Origin: Gymnothorax reevesii
Lineage: Eukaryota; Chordata; Actinopteri; Anguilliformes; Muraenidae
Reading direction: 5' to 3'
NCBI GenBank assembly: GCA_029721435.1
Contig: CM056574.1
Location: forward strand, 6,635,001 to 6,699,000
DNA length: 64,000 nucleotides
This document shows positions 1 through 24,054 of the stretch, piece by piece. A program made the translations under genes and the position numbers. The stretch's first letter is position 1. Each line of letters begins with the position of its first letter. The notes beneath the pieces are model-generated. The model searched no databases and was not told where the DNA came from. It saw nothing but the letters and a program-made list of their open reading frames with translations.

Positions 1-1143
1 CGGGAATCTGATGTTTTAAAGTTATACTGCAGCAGAGCGTTTGTGACTGACTAGTATGAGAAAATATTCTGCATCGTAATCGAATGTTAAACTGTTGCAG
101 GTTTCAGCAGGTACTACGCCTTTGTTAATCTGAGATTTTTCCATAGAAATGAGTCAAAATAAGTGATTGTCACCAGTGAGTGTGAGCCATTAGGTATTAG
201 TGTTTGTTGAATTGTAATTTGTGACGCACTGTAATACTTCAACATGCCAATATAAAGTGACAGCTGAGCTGATTTGATGATAAAAGCCAATCGTTGTGCA
301 GTTGATTTTTTTTTCTTTGAGAGATTATGGTATTCAAAAAATCATAGTGAAATTATTGCCACAATAATGCTGTTTTATTCTCAAAATGCATGTCATTCCA
401 CCGGGTATAACTAGGACAGCTATGTGCTTGCAGCCTGACATGATTAATGCGTGTGCATGTGAGCAGGGCCTGGCGCATCAAATCGGCACAAGGCCCCGCA
501 CCCCCCTTGCCATGGTGCAGACTACAGTTGGTGCATTCCAAACCATTCTGTGTAAAGATTTATGCTCAGCAGCTTGGGCACCCCCATGTAGTCAGAATGG
601 TACGATCTTAGTCACAAAACAATTTCCGACGATTCGACTAAGAGGTTGATCGTCGAATCAGACTCCTTCAAATGGAATTGGCAAATAGTCGACTATTCCA
701 GGTCAGCCCTAGAGAGAAGTATTCAAACCTCTGACGCCATGTCTTAATGGCCACAGCACTGCATCAAATGGTTAACATGTAGATCTTGTACATCATGTAA
801 TACACATTTCCCTGTAATTCAGCAGGACATATTTGGGATTGATGGAAACCTTGAGATCTCCATTAGAATTTAAAATGGGCCAGAAGTTCCACTGGTTTGA
901 ATAAAGCAGCTGTATTTTGCTAATGTATGTTTGGGTCCATAGGTTTATAGGGGTAAATGGAAGCAGAATGAAAGATCTATGACTAACTGCTGAAATGGAT
1001 CCTGGCAGAATCAGCAGACAACGGGTTGCCTGCCTAAGATCCTTCCATCCATCCATTCTCTACACTGCAATCCAAACCAATATTGGAGTTTGCCAAGTGA
1101 TTGCATTTCTGTCATTACAAAAGTTATAATATAAAGCACTAAC
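1..1143. other. QDPR intron 3 (partial)
   Basis: No coding signal is seen on either strand. It should be intronic because exon 3 of QDPR ends at 1144 with a GT donor and exon 4 is not present. Its only recognisable content is an interspersed repeat at about 735-985 that recurs near the other end of the window. Confidence 0.6.
735..985. repeat. Interspersed repeat, copy A (unclassified)
   Basis: This stretch is alignable by eye to about 62405-62630 in the same orientation. Shared islands include GGCCACAGCA, CATCAAATGG, TAGAATTTAAAAT, GGCCAGAAGTTCCAC and AGCAGCTG. It has no coding capacity and I do not recognise the family. Confidence 0.55.
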
Positions 1144-2121
1144 CCTTAGCTTTGGCGCTACCTCCTGCCCATCCACCGGCCACGCACAGGATCGCCTCCA
1201 CTTTCTCACCCCCGAGAAGCGAGGACACGTCTGCTGTCACCTGAAAGGCACCGACACACAATCACGCCCCTGACAGCAGCTAAACAATCACTGACCATTT
1301 CTTCCCTCCAATCTAAGCAATCGATTTTTTACTTTTTCAAGCATGGGAAATGACAGTATCCATGACGACTGGACGAAAAATTTGAGATTTAAAAGCTCCT
1401 CCCACCTGGTCCGCCTGGTCCTTGAATGACTCCGATTGCTCAACAATCACGTTCTCGTTCGCCTCCTCGTTTGCTCCCAGATCAATGGAGGCGACCCACT
1501 AAAAATCATATAAATAAAGTCGTTAAAATAAAAATAACGGCACAAAATAGGACAGGTCCTTAAGAAATGCAAGCAAATCAGTGAGTCGAATGCTGAATAT
1601 TCCATAATAACATGCACCATGCCACTCAGATAACTTAAAGCTTCATTTTAGTGTACCTTCTATTAGAAGTTTGGCAAAACTGAACTGTGAACTGCTGCGA
1701 CCGCAACTAACCGAGTATCACCTGAATATTAACCGATTTAGAAATTAAAAATGCAAATACTGGGTCTGTAATGTACATCCATAGCTATCTATCTTCTTCC
1801 AAACCCAGGCATATGACGAACACATTTTCCAGAATTAATATAAATTTATAGTTAGGGATATAGATATATATATAATCTCTGGCCTTTTTCATTGACCTCG
1901 CAATCATGAACAAATAACGACTCACTAGACATGCATGCGAATGCATGTAATTCTAAAGTAAAACAATTGGTAATCACCACATGCTAAAGATGCTGGTTGC
2001 AAGATAACTTCAACGATCGTCAATTTACCCAGCTTTTAGACTTGAAGTACTCGACACATTTCGACCCGAGAGCGCCGCGTCCCCCGTACACGATCACCCG
2101 CCGCACTTCGGTTCCAGCCAT
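1144..2121 (-). CDS. QDPR: Quinoid dihydropteridine reductase, first three coding exons (gene runs off left edge)
   Basis: Three exons read on the minus strand: 2121-2029 (31 codons), 1498-1406 (31 codons), 1240-1144 (32 codons plus 1 nt), each with GT/AG borders and compatible phases. The product is the short-chain dehydrogenase that uses NADH to reduce quinonoid dihydrobiopterin to tetrahydrobiopterin in the cytosol. The N-terminus reads [20 protein letters not shown], containing the glycine-rich nucleotide-binding turn. The W-W pair across exons 1/2 and the stretch [11 protein letters not shown] in exon 3 match vertebrate QDPR as I know it. The start is the only in-frame ATG before the Rossmann strand. 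I searched 1-1143 for exon 4 (the KQSIWTSTISSHL region of the family) and did not find it, so the remaining exons should lie left of the window. Fish often keep two QDPR copies; I cannot say which this is. Confidence 0.93.
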
Positions 2122-2200
2122 GTTAATAAGGATTCAGCAGCCAAGCGCCTCTCTACTCTCTACCCCTGACAAAATACACCCACTGAATGAGTGGCATGTG

Positions 2201-2205
2201 ATTGG
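2201..2205 (-). promoter_or_regulatory. CCAAT box of the QDPR promoter (candidate)
   Basis: The plus strand reads GTGATTGGCCAGG, giving CCAAT on the minus strand about 80 bp before the QDPR start codon. The spacing is typical for NF-Y sites. The assignment rests on position and motif only. Confidence 0.4.
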
Positions 2206-2579
2206 CCAGGCTCCCTTTCGGGTCTACGTGGCAAGGAGCATAACATAGCGCCACCTGCAGGCCAGACTGACCTAACAATTCAAAAGACGTAGAACAGTGA
2301 GAATTGACATATTATTCTAGCTGAAAGGGACCTTGTAAGCGTGAATACCGTAAAGCAAAACACTAACGTGTCTCTGAACATTAACACACTAAGTTTATAC
2401 CAAAGTGTTTTCAATATAAAAGTACATCGCTCAAAATGGTGGAAATAATGATTACTGATCTCTTTGCATTTCCAAGGATAGTTCACATCTCTCGTAATTT
2501 AAATATTCAAATATATGCAGATTTTCATGTGGCTCAAAATGTAGCAATTCAAATAAAGTTTTACCTAAATCAGCCTCCC

Positions 2580-2602
2580 ACACACACACACACACACACA
2601 CG
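2580..2602. repeat. (CA)n microsatellite
   Basis: An uninterrupted CA dinucleotide run is followed by a short CG-alternating tail. Confidence 0.85.
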
Positions 2603-3306
2603 CGCGCGAACACTCTCACACGTTCATGCACTGAGGCCCATGGTTTCATTCGTCACGGTCTGATTGATGGGCCAATTCAGGGTTGGGGTCTTGGACACAT
2701 TTCGTTTCAATATTATTAAACACGACGTTTTGACCTCTTAGTTTATACCCTCATCACAGGGAACTTTGTGACTCGGAAGAATCGCGTCACTCATGCGTAA
2801 GAATGACATTTCCAAGGGAGATGGATGACAGTCATCCGACACCCGGCTACGGCACAGCTGTAGATGAATAGGACAGGGTCTCTGCACTCAGTTCCTTCTG
2901 TTCAACCGTTTGAGCATTTTACTCCAACTACAGCACTTTTGGAAGGACAGCAGCCATGGGAAGATGCTCTTTATTTATTAAAGTAAAAGGGGAAGAAATT
3001 AAACCGCTATGTGGAACACTACAGCGCCCTGAGGGCGATAGAATTTCCTCCGGGCGTAAGACAGATCTCTCCACCACAGACGATTCTGTTTCCAGACCCT
3101 CTAACCTTTGAATGCCTCCTTAAAATAACGTAGACAAAACTTTACTATTGCGTCAGAGTTGACCGAAAACTTAGACTCTAATGCAGGACTTGTTTGGGGA
3201 TTATTTGTGTATTTCTTATTCAGTGTTACTGGCACGAGATCGCAGACAGAACCTGGCGTCATGTTACGGCTCGCCGTAATGGGGCCAGAATTTCATTAGC
3301 AATGAA

Positions 3307-4771
3307 ATGCCTGGGATCTGGAAGAAGATCATTTTTTCTCTGGCATCCGCGCTCAGCATCGCGTCGATCGTCCTGATTGTTGTGGCGCTATCTACAGAGA
3401 AGTGGGTGACCGGAAAGATCCTGTGCAAAACTGGGGCAGAACTGGTTAACGCCTCAGATCCGGAGTTGGTGAAATTCATTGGAGATATTTACTTCGGACT
3501 TTTCCGAGGTGGAAAAACATGGAAGTGTGGCTTGGGAAGCCGACGGTCCAAGATCTACAGTAAGATTCTATGGGAATGAGGCGATTGGGCTTCTTTGGCC
3601 ATTATAATATAGTCCAATAAAATGGAAATGAAAGGTCGTAAATGAATATCCAGTCTTACAAAAATATTTACTTGAAAAAACCATTGGGGGAAAAAACGGA
3701 TGGCGTTTAATTATTTTAAAAAATATGCATCTTGTTTCACATTTAAAATCAACGCAAAAAGGCGCAGTAATATCAGTATATTGTTTATCTTCACAGGCTT
3801 TCATTTCTTACAGTGGTGGGCTATCAGTGTTTCTCTGTGGTCTAAATATGTGCATTTTGTGTTTTTGCTGTTGTTCAGTTTTCCCCAAACTTGTGAGGAG
3901 GCTGAACGGTGGGCTTCACGTGATCATCATCTTGTTCCTCTTCATCGCCATTGGCTTCGCTTCTGTCAGTTTGGCATTCGGAATTTATAATGCAAGAAAA
4001 GTTCCATATCAGTCAATAAAAGGGCCACCGGGTCTATACTTGTGGAACTTCTTTGCAGGTGTGTGAATTTAAGTTCATAGCCTAATGAGAGGTCAAGATG
4101 TCTGCGATGAGCCATTTCCCACCAGATAGAACTCACTGGATTGCCAGTGTGCCATGCAATGAATAAATGAATTCCTTCATGTTTGAGCTGATGTAGTTTG
4201 CATTTTTCTTAGCTTTATCACATTTATTGAAATTAGAGAATGTTACCTTCCAAACGAGGCCTTATACGTGCATTTTGAGCAAACAGTTTTCCTGTCATAA
4301 GATTTTAATTTAGCAACATCAAAAAGACAAAATTTTAAGAATGTTGGGCTTCACAGGACTAAATGTTTAATTGTGAATGCAATTCAAGACCAGTCCTCAG
4401 AATGAATGCAACTGCAGAACCAGTGTGATATTATATTCCATAAATGGGGAACAGTAAAAGGTAAGAGAATGACTGTGACTCTCTTCGACCCTCCCACTCC
4501 AGGTCTCTTTGGGATGTTCGCCATCGTCTGCTTTATTGCAGCCATGAAGCACCATCGTCTCACTGAGAGGGTGGCCAACTTCCGAGCAGACGTCTTCCAG
4601 TTTATCGTCCTGGAGGAAGACTACGACTTCTCCTTCTGGCTGTGCGTAGCGAGCGCAGGGACACACGGGGCGAACTTCATCGTTGTGGCCATGAGCAAGA
4701 TCCATCTTCCAAAAATACAAACCAAGAAGCCAGAGGAACCAACGGCCAGACCAGAGGACCTCCTGTACTGA
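3307..4771 (+). CDS. CLRN2: Clarin-2, complete, three exons
   Basis: The exons are 3307-3559, 3879-4058 and 4503-4771, with donors GTAAGA and GTGTGT and AG acceptors, joined in phase 1 both times. The 233-residue product compares with 232 in human. Clarins are four-pass membrane proteins related to tetraspanins and claudins; CLRN2 is needed in inner-ear hair cells for stereocilia maintenance. Membrane segments are seen near residues 9-30, 97-121, 138-158 and in the last quarter ([20 protein letters not shown]). The large first loop has [15 protein letters not shown], with a conserved N-glycosylation sequon at N48, followed by [15 protein letters not shown], a clarin hallmark. The C-terminus PEDLLY also matches the family. 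The ATG at 3307 was chosen because it aligns with the mammalian start; an ATG at 3302 is out of frame. The small introns (319 and 444 bp) explain why no long ORF spans the gene. Confidence 0.95.
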
Positions 4772-6594
4772 GATGGACTCAGTGCTCTGGACAGCCAGAA
4801 AAAAAAAAAAAAAAAAACTGGGCCATGAAGCCTGCAGTTCTGCCTGATTGCTGATTTAAGCATCTGTATGAGATTATGGTGACACATTCATCTGTGTTAC
4901 AATATGCTGATACATTTATCAGACATGAGTTATCAGACATGAGAGTTGTCTGGTATGGGAGTAGGCAGAAGAGCCTAAGAATAGGACAGTTACAGGCTTT
5001 ACATCATACAGAAGGCATAGCTATTTGTTTCACAAGTATAATTATGTAATTATGTTATATATATATATATAATGTAATAATTATATAATTATGTTTGTCA
5101 CCTAAACCATCTGTTGGTGACTGGCACCTATATTACATAATTAGTGCAGTGTTAAAGAGTTTTGAGCTATTTCCTAGTTTTCCTAATTAGACCATTCTTG
5201 AAAAGTGAAAACTCATATGATCATGCAAATATATTTCAGTTTTTGTTTTTCCTGCAGCAGAACTTTCTGTCACACTTTCGATGAAGAGTCGCTCATATAG
5301 GCTTTATACAACATGCATATTGCCTTCATAAATGAGACATAATGTCTTCATAAATCCTACATAAGCAAATGTCATGCTTTATAAAGGGTGAAATGACACA
5401 TCCTTATTCAGCATGTGATGCCAGATGTCATATAAGTGACAATGTGACTTAGCGAGTGGCTAAATACTATAAAGGCTGACATTGTCAGCTAAGTGACATT
5501 GTCATTGTCACATCTGGCATCACATGCAGGATAAGAATGTGATATTTTACCTTTTACAAAGCATGACATTTGCTTATGTATGATTTATAAAGACATTATG
5601 TCTCACTTGTGAAGGCATTATACATGCTGTATAAAGCCTTTATGAGCAACACTTCGTCTAAAGTGTGACTGAACTTCCTTTAACCAAGTTCAGATATTAG
5701 TTGTGGAATAGCCTAATGACAAAATGCCCGCTGTGCTTGTAGGGTTTCCATCACACTTCATTCTGACTAACAAGTTGTCAGTAAAAGGGTAAAGATGTCA
5801 CAAAAAATTTGCTATGGATTTGGAGGAATTATTTATTTGTTAAGACGTTGTAAAAATTATGATATGTGTTATCTTATTCTTTAGAGGACACTGAAATTCC
5901 GCTTGAGGAAAATTAATTAAACCTGATTTGAATGGAATAATTTGGTATCAGTGGAAAAGACTGCGTATCTGCACTTCCTGGATTTTTCTAAGAAGCCTCA
6001 CCTAAGACGCCCGGGCTCACAACTGCCCTAGATTTGCTTCCAATCAGCCCAGAGACATCGGGAGCGAAACGGTGCATTGTATAGCTGCATATGGACCTAT
6101 GGGACAGGTTGTGCTGACCAATGCGGGGGAAACAGCGGAGACCCTTCAACATCACAGCTGCACGCAGTGGAGAGAGAACCTACGCACTGAAATAGAAATA
6201 AGAAAATCTGCACTGATCATTTGTCATCAATATTACGAAATAAAACCATCATAATGTTTACTTCCTTGCCCTCGTGGAATTAATAACGTAACTACCCGTT
6301 TCCATTCAATGCAAATTAGGATGCATTTATGTATATTTTGCGTATAGAGTTGCAGTCTCGATTATGAGCGAAGGCTTTTTCAGAGGCATAAACCGCTCAC
6401 AGTACCGTCAAGCCATTCGCCTTCATAACCTACACCGGAAACGTTCAGCTTTCTTCTTTGTGTCGCTCTCGGATGACATAGTCGCACTGCGACGGCTGAA
6501 GGTTGGGATTTTGATAATGGATTGTATAAACTGAGCAGTGAGCGCACGTGTGACCTTTTTCTCCTCGATGTGAGCTCCGTACCGGCAGAAAAGA
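4772..6594. other. CLRN2-LAP3 intergenic spacer
   Basis: No coding exon is seen. It holds an A-run just after the CLRN2 stop (about 4798-4817), an AT-rich palindromic stretch near 5040-5095, the foldback element at 5269-5671, and AATAAA at 6239-6244, which could be a distant CLRN2 polyadenylation signal. The last 200 bp before LAP3 contain ACCGGAAAC (about 6433), an ETS-type motif common in TATA-less housekeeping promoters. Confidence 0.5.
5269..5671. mobile_element. Long foldback MITE
   Basis: The two halves are inverted copies. The left arm begins GTCACACTTTCGATGAAGAG; the reverse complement of the right end reads GTCACACTTTAGACGAAGTG. Homology continues through GGCTTTATACA, GAGACATAATGTCTT, AAGCAAATGTCATGCTTT and GCATGTGATGCCAGATG, giving arms of roughly 165-190 bp and a short loop. 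No ORF is present. This is a non-autonomous DNA element of unknown superfamily. Confidence 0.75.
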
Positions 6595-19289
<12,695 letters not shown>

Positions 19290-19309
<20 letters not shown>

Positions 19310-19460
19310 AGAACTGGATCCAGTTCTCGGTGCAGAACCATGCAAGAACTTTACTGTAATTCTCAGTGTGGAACCGTGAAGAACCAGCTCTGGCTCTAAG
19401 AGCAGTACTGCAACTAACCGGCCCTTGTTCTCTGTGCAGAACTGTGTAAGAATCGAATCT
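19290..19460 (+). repeat. Imperfect tandem repeat spanning the LAP3 stop codon and 3' UTR
   Basis: Copies of GGTGCAGAxCCATGxAAGAAC recur at about 19296, 19339, 19366 and 19434. The first unit contains the LAP3 stop codon (19307-19309). Confidence 0.55.
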
Positions 19461-19759
19461 GGGTTTGGGAAAGTCCAGTCTGTTCAATTATGTGAATCTG
19501 GTTTTTCTAATTGCATTTTGGTTCAGTGAATAATTCATAACCGGTAAGATCCATCTGTAGCTATTGCAAACTACACTGCCTGTCCAAAAAAAAAAAAAAA
19601 AAAAAGAAATCACACCCTCATTGCACATTTGTCTTGTCCTTGTTTTAAAGAGTTCAGAGAGGGCCTGCACTCCTTGAATGAGTGTCTTGCAGGTGCAGCT
19701 CTTCCTATAATGAAGTTTCTAATTTAAGGAGTGAAAGGCGCTACACTGCTTGCTCTGCA
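19310..19759 (+). other. LAP3 3' flank / 3' UTR
   Basis: No clear AATAAA is found before the Penelope-like element at 19760, so the LAP3 polyadenylation site is not placed. The tract holds the repeat at 19290-19460 and a poly(A)-containing transposon end. Confidence 0.4.
19571..19670 (+). mobile_element. Tc1-type terminal relic (candidate)
   Basis: The sequence TACACTGCCTGTCC followed by a run of about 20 A and then ATCACACCCTCATTGCAC resembles the end of a common fish Tc1 family from memory. No matching second end is seen, so it would be a fragment or solo end. Confidence 0.35.
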
Positions 19760-20557
19760 GGACAACCAAAATTTATTAATTAAAATTCATTTGCCATGGC
19801 TAAGGCTGAGGTTTTGGTTATGAGACCTTCATCAGAATAAGTTTACCACATCGTCAGAAGTCATTATATACAAAACGCAAAACAGGGAACACCCAATTGG
19901 ATACCCTGACTAACTAAAAATGTTTACCGGTGGCAGTTTATGTGCGCATTATGGAAAATGGGTATGTCCTGAATTAAATGAATAATCAATTTTTAGTCAT
20001 ATCTTTTCCTGATCCCGCTACATTGATGATATATTTCGCATTTTTGATGGATCTGCTTCCCAATTGCAAGACTTGATGCAATCGCTTAATGATCAAAACA
20101 CCCATTTTCGATTCACTGCGGAATCGGATATACTAAAGGTACACTTTTGGGACATGTGGATGTCTAAATGCGGCTTGGCTCTAATCACTAGCCTTTACAT
20201 CAAAAGACGCAGACCGAAATACCTTTATAGCTGCTGACTGATATCACCCAGTGCCCCTTAAAAGAGGCCCACCTCAAAGGCAGTTTTTTCGGCTACGTCG
20301 GGTATGCCAGGACAATTACGATTTTATTGAGAAAGCAGCCGTTTTGTAAGAGAAATTCCGCGCCAGAGGCTACCCAGAAAATTGGCTTGATAGTACTAAT
20401 GCGGCAGCCCTGAACAGTATGCGCTCAGACCTACTCAAACACAAAGATACAGGTCAGATAAAAAATCCTTTGACATTTATTTCAACATATACTCCAAAAT
20501 TTTGTTCAATTAAAGAAATTATTAAAAAAAACACTGGCACATCTTGTCTTTCGCTAC

Positions 20558-21028
20558 TTGCCAGCGAATTCTTGGACTTCCCGGTGTTTGTTTCCAAACG
20601 GGGGAAAAAAAAATGTTTGGGACTTCTTGGTCCATGCTGATTTAAAATCTTCGCCTCAAACGTCATCCCAGACACGTCTAGCGCCTCTGCCCAATGGAAG
20701 CTATAGGTGCGGTCGCTGTGCGCAATGCCACCATGTCCAAAAAGCACACTCTTATATCAACCTTCTGAATAATAAAACCTACAAAATCTACAATGTTATT
20801 TTGTGTTCATCCACTCATGTTGTCTACATAATTACAGGTCCTTGTGGTCTTGTGCTTGTAGAACAGACGAGCTGTCCGTTGAAAGTCAGAATAAGTGAAC
20901 GTAAAAGCACTATCAGACGCAATGACAGAGACTATCCTGTAGCAGTCCACTTTAATTATTTTAAACACAGCATCAGTCACATGCAAGTGTGTGGAATGGA
21001 ACTGGTAAAAACCAAAAAGAGGTGGTGA
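20558..21028 (+). pseudogene. PLE GIY-YIG endonuclease fragment
   Basis: The open stretch contains the cysteine-rich linker CGRCAQC, then VVYIITGPCGLVLVEQTSCP and VRISERKSTIRR, matching the GIY-YIG domain of Penelope-like elements. The YIG tripeptide is replaced (LVE where YVG is usual). RT lies upstream in other frames. Confidence 0.75.
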
Positions 21029-21329
21029 TGTTCAGTGTATCCTACTACAAAGAGAAGCCTTTTGGATCCATACACTGCAAAGTTTTAAACATGGTTTGAA
21101 TGAGGAATTGTGCCTTAATGTAATGTTATGAATATGCAAGCATACCTTACTGTTGTAATCTGTTTTTAACTATGCACAAATGTATGTGTAACCCAACCTA
21201 CCTTTGTCTGATATCCTGTGATTGACCCACATGTTTATCATTGTTATTGAATAATTCGTCAGTGTATCCAATTGGGTGTTCCCCGTTTCCTGTTTTTGCG
21301 TCTTTTGTATATAATAACTTTGACGATGT

Positions 21330-21375
21330 GGCAGATATACTCTGATGAAGGTCTCGTGACCGAAACGTCAGCCTT
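21330..21375 (+). ncRNA. Hammerhead-ribozyme-like core in the PLE terminus
   Basis: CTGATGA at 21342-21348, a four-pair helix II (GGTC 21350-21353 with GACC 21358-21361, loop TCGT), then GAAAC at 21362-21366 and GTC at 21367-21369. These are the hammerhead core elements in type I order. Hammerhead motifs in PLE terminal repeats are established. Here one extra A precedes helix II, helix III has no loop, and helix I is weak, so activity as a monomer is doubtful. The inverted left copy (about 19825-19850) has a degraded core. Confidence 0.6.
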
Positions 21376-21420
21376 AGCCATGCCAAATGGATTTCAATTT
21401 TAATTAATAAATTGTTGTCC

Positions 21421-23940
21421 TTGTTCTGACAACTGTATCAAACGTCAGATCCCCTATAATCAATAAGAGTTGCCTTATGTTTTGGCTCGAGAACTTGTCT
21501 GGATGACGAGACAGTTGAGTTACGCCAGTCCTCTGGAACACGGCGGTCCCAGTGAGTTCCAGTGTGGCTACGGGCCGGACATGTGATCATGACAAACTCG
21601 TGCGCTTGCTTTCCTCACTCATTGTTTTCTTCACTTGACGCAGACCAATAAGTCGCCCGTCCTGAAACTCTGAAATATCGTTTCCGCCATCTAGGGATTC
21701 ATCCTCTGACGTGATTTTGGGGTTAAAACAAATATTACCAGCTGGAACTTATTAATAGCTGCAGTAATGATCCCATCATAGCATTTGTTTCTTTGTATCC
21801 AAATTGAACTTTTTTTTGGACGTGCAATGCATGAATCAGAAAGGTGCAAATGTTACATTTCATGGCCAAAGGAGATGTGTTCATAAAAAAGAATTTGTAT
21901 GTTTACTTGTTAGAATCATTAATTTCTTCCTCGTTTCTGTACCGTGAAATACAAAATATTAAGTTTTTTTTAATAATAATAAAAAAATCTTCTTTATAAT
22001 TAAACTGTACTGATGAATGTCCTGCAGGCACCAGTGCAATATTGTGCTTTACTGAGCTGCATTACTGCAGTGGAGGATTATGGGACTCACGGGGTTTGAG
22101 GTTTGGACTGTGTTTTCTGCACGTGCCCTGGTAAGTGCTCTCATTTCGCCAGTGAAGGAACATCGATCTGACCAAAATAGCCACATATTTACAATCCAGT
22201 TTTCCTTCAGCAACCATGTTTATGCGTTTAAACTGTGACGCAAACGCCACCCACTTGAGCCCCAATCACAAATATGACTGAACGTGAGCTACCATCGTAA
22301 ATGTCTGTTAATGTCATACTGGTCTGATCGCCGGAGGTGCTACCGACAAGGATATTCGATTTACATAAGGTTACCGTCACCCAGGTTTGGTGAATGGCTT
22401 GTTCTTACCTTGTTTGTCGTAATTAAAACCAGATTAATGTATTGCTGTGTAATGGCTCTGTTCACTCGTTTCTCAAATTTTCATATTGCAACAAGACATT
22501 TTATTTAAGCAGTACTCACTAATATTTCATGCTTAATTAACTCCTTAGTGATGTTTTCTCATCAACAGTCTGCCTCTTCCGTTAAAACCATCCAGGCCTA
22601 CGTAGCCAGGAAACCAAAGGAAGCAGATGTTGAGTAGACCATTTAATATATGTATGTGCAGCACTGCAGGAGAATATGCATCCATTAATGTTGGCGTATC
22701 TAAATTTGGCAATACAGGTTTACATTGCAAATTTCCCAACAAGCAGGTGAATATGGAGGGGATTTGATGTGACTCCTAACAAAATTGGATTAGATAGGCC
22801 TACAAGTATTTATCCTGGTGAAGCGTGAATTCGTAATGCGCTCTCTCTCAATACACGGAATTTAATAGCCAACAGTGTATCGGGCAACAATGTCATACTG
22901 ATCTCCCAGGATATTTGGCAGTTATAATCCTCAGCACTATCTGAGGAGCAAACCTGAAAAAAAGACAGTATATCAGTGGAAAAGGTAAACACGCACTCTT
23001 CAAGCCTGCTTTCTTGGCGTCGCTCGGAGATTTTCAGCAGTCTCTGGGTGATGCCCTCTAGTGACGTAAAGGGGCGTTGCAGGTTCACGCATCCTTTTCA
23101 TGCATTGTTGCGGGTAATGGTTTTTCCATCGGAACACGCAGAAAAGAAACTGAATATTTTTAGATTTATTTAATTAATTTACGCACTCAGAATATATATT
23201 TAGATTTAATTTCCGGAAATGAAAATGACTCGCACGTTTGTGACCTTCAGTATACGTGCATTTATTTTTCGAAATGTCTCAGGCATGTTTACGACAGTGA
23301 CTCATATAGAGATGTCTCCGCCTTGTGGCCAAAATGTGCATTACTATGAGAAATGGCCATCCAGCAGTGCGGTGCCTGAGGGGCTACTGCGGAGGTCAGT
23401 GATGTTGAGAAAAAACAAGACCGCGCAAAGCCCCGACTCATGGCACGTGGGCTTCAACATCCGGTCAATGCTAAACAAAGCATGTGGTGCTGTAACCAAT
23501 TTGGATGCGGATGATTTATGTGCCTAAATGGTTCATTCCAGTTGCGCTCTTGGCTGCGAAAACCATGCAGATCATGCAGAATTTTTTTTAAAAAGTCTTT
23601 CTAAAACTGTAGTTTTAGTTATATTTATGGATAAATATTTGAATTTTTTAGTTATCAGCCTACCTTATTTTGATCATTTTGGTTATGTCCTGAAAGATTA
23701 CTTAAAAGTATGTCCTGATTTGAAAAAGTGCCCTATAGCAACCTTTTTAAAAATATACTGATGGACTTTAAAAACTTATAAGTCTGACTAGACAGAAATA
23801 GTATAGTTGGGTTGGGGGAACTTTAATAAGATGATTACATAATTGATATGCAGTTGTGTATGAATACGGAGACACAACAGTGCGTGAGGTCATGACCTTG
23901 TTTGTGTCTGTGGAGCAGGATTTGAGGAAATGGTGATGTA
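21421..23940. other. No recognisable gene
   Basis: Unique-looking sequence with only short, unconvincing ORFs. The open stretch at 23219-23527 has no recognised motif. I see no splice-bounded homology to a known protein. Confidence 0.5.
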
Positions 23941-24054
23941 ACCTCATCCAGCCTCACTGATCACAATCGCAATGCTGTCAAATGCCTTAAAACAATCCTT
24001 GAGGTCATTAAGGCCAGAACCCAAGAGCATTTCTTCAAAGACACTACGTGCGCC

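Larger units (their letters stand above)
2122..3306. promoter_or_regulatory. Divergent QDPR/CLRN2 intergenic region
   Basis: About 1.2 kb separates the two start codons, which point away from each other. ATTGG at 2201-2205, a CCAAT box read on the minus strand, lies about 80 bp upstream of the QDPR ATG and is a plausible part of its promoter. A CA microsatellite sits near 2580-2602 and a possible Penelope terminal relic near 2690-2760. No TATA box is obvious for CLRN2. No other coding exon is seen. Confidence 0.5.
19760..21420 (+). mobile_element. Penelope-like element (PLE) with inverted terminal copies, decayed
   Basis: The left end (GGACAACCAAAATTTATTAA, 19760 on) and the right end (TTAATTAATAAATTGTTGTC, ending 21420) are inverted copies extending about 150 bp, as in PLEs with inverted pseudo-LTRs. 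Between them, broken frames encode an RT fragment with RYIDDIFRIFDG near 20016-20050. Further on, a GIY-YIG endonuclease region (CGRCAQCHHVQ near 20706, then VVYIITGPCGLVLVEQTSCP near 20818-20880) is seen. RT followed by GIY-YIG is diagnostic of EN+ PLEs. The 5' part of RT is missing, the YIG half of the endonuclease motif is altered, and frameshifts are present, so it is inactive. Confidence 0.85.

Noticed and set aside
3302..3306. Alternative upstream ATG for CLRN2
   Set aside because: It is out of frame with the clarin reading frame; the ATG at 3307 aligns with the family start.
21640..21690. Possible terminal exon (ACGCAG acceptor followed by a short frame TNKSPVLKL and stop)
   Set aside because: No upstream exons or family match could be found, so the coding reading is not supported.
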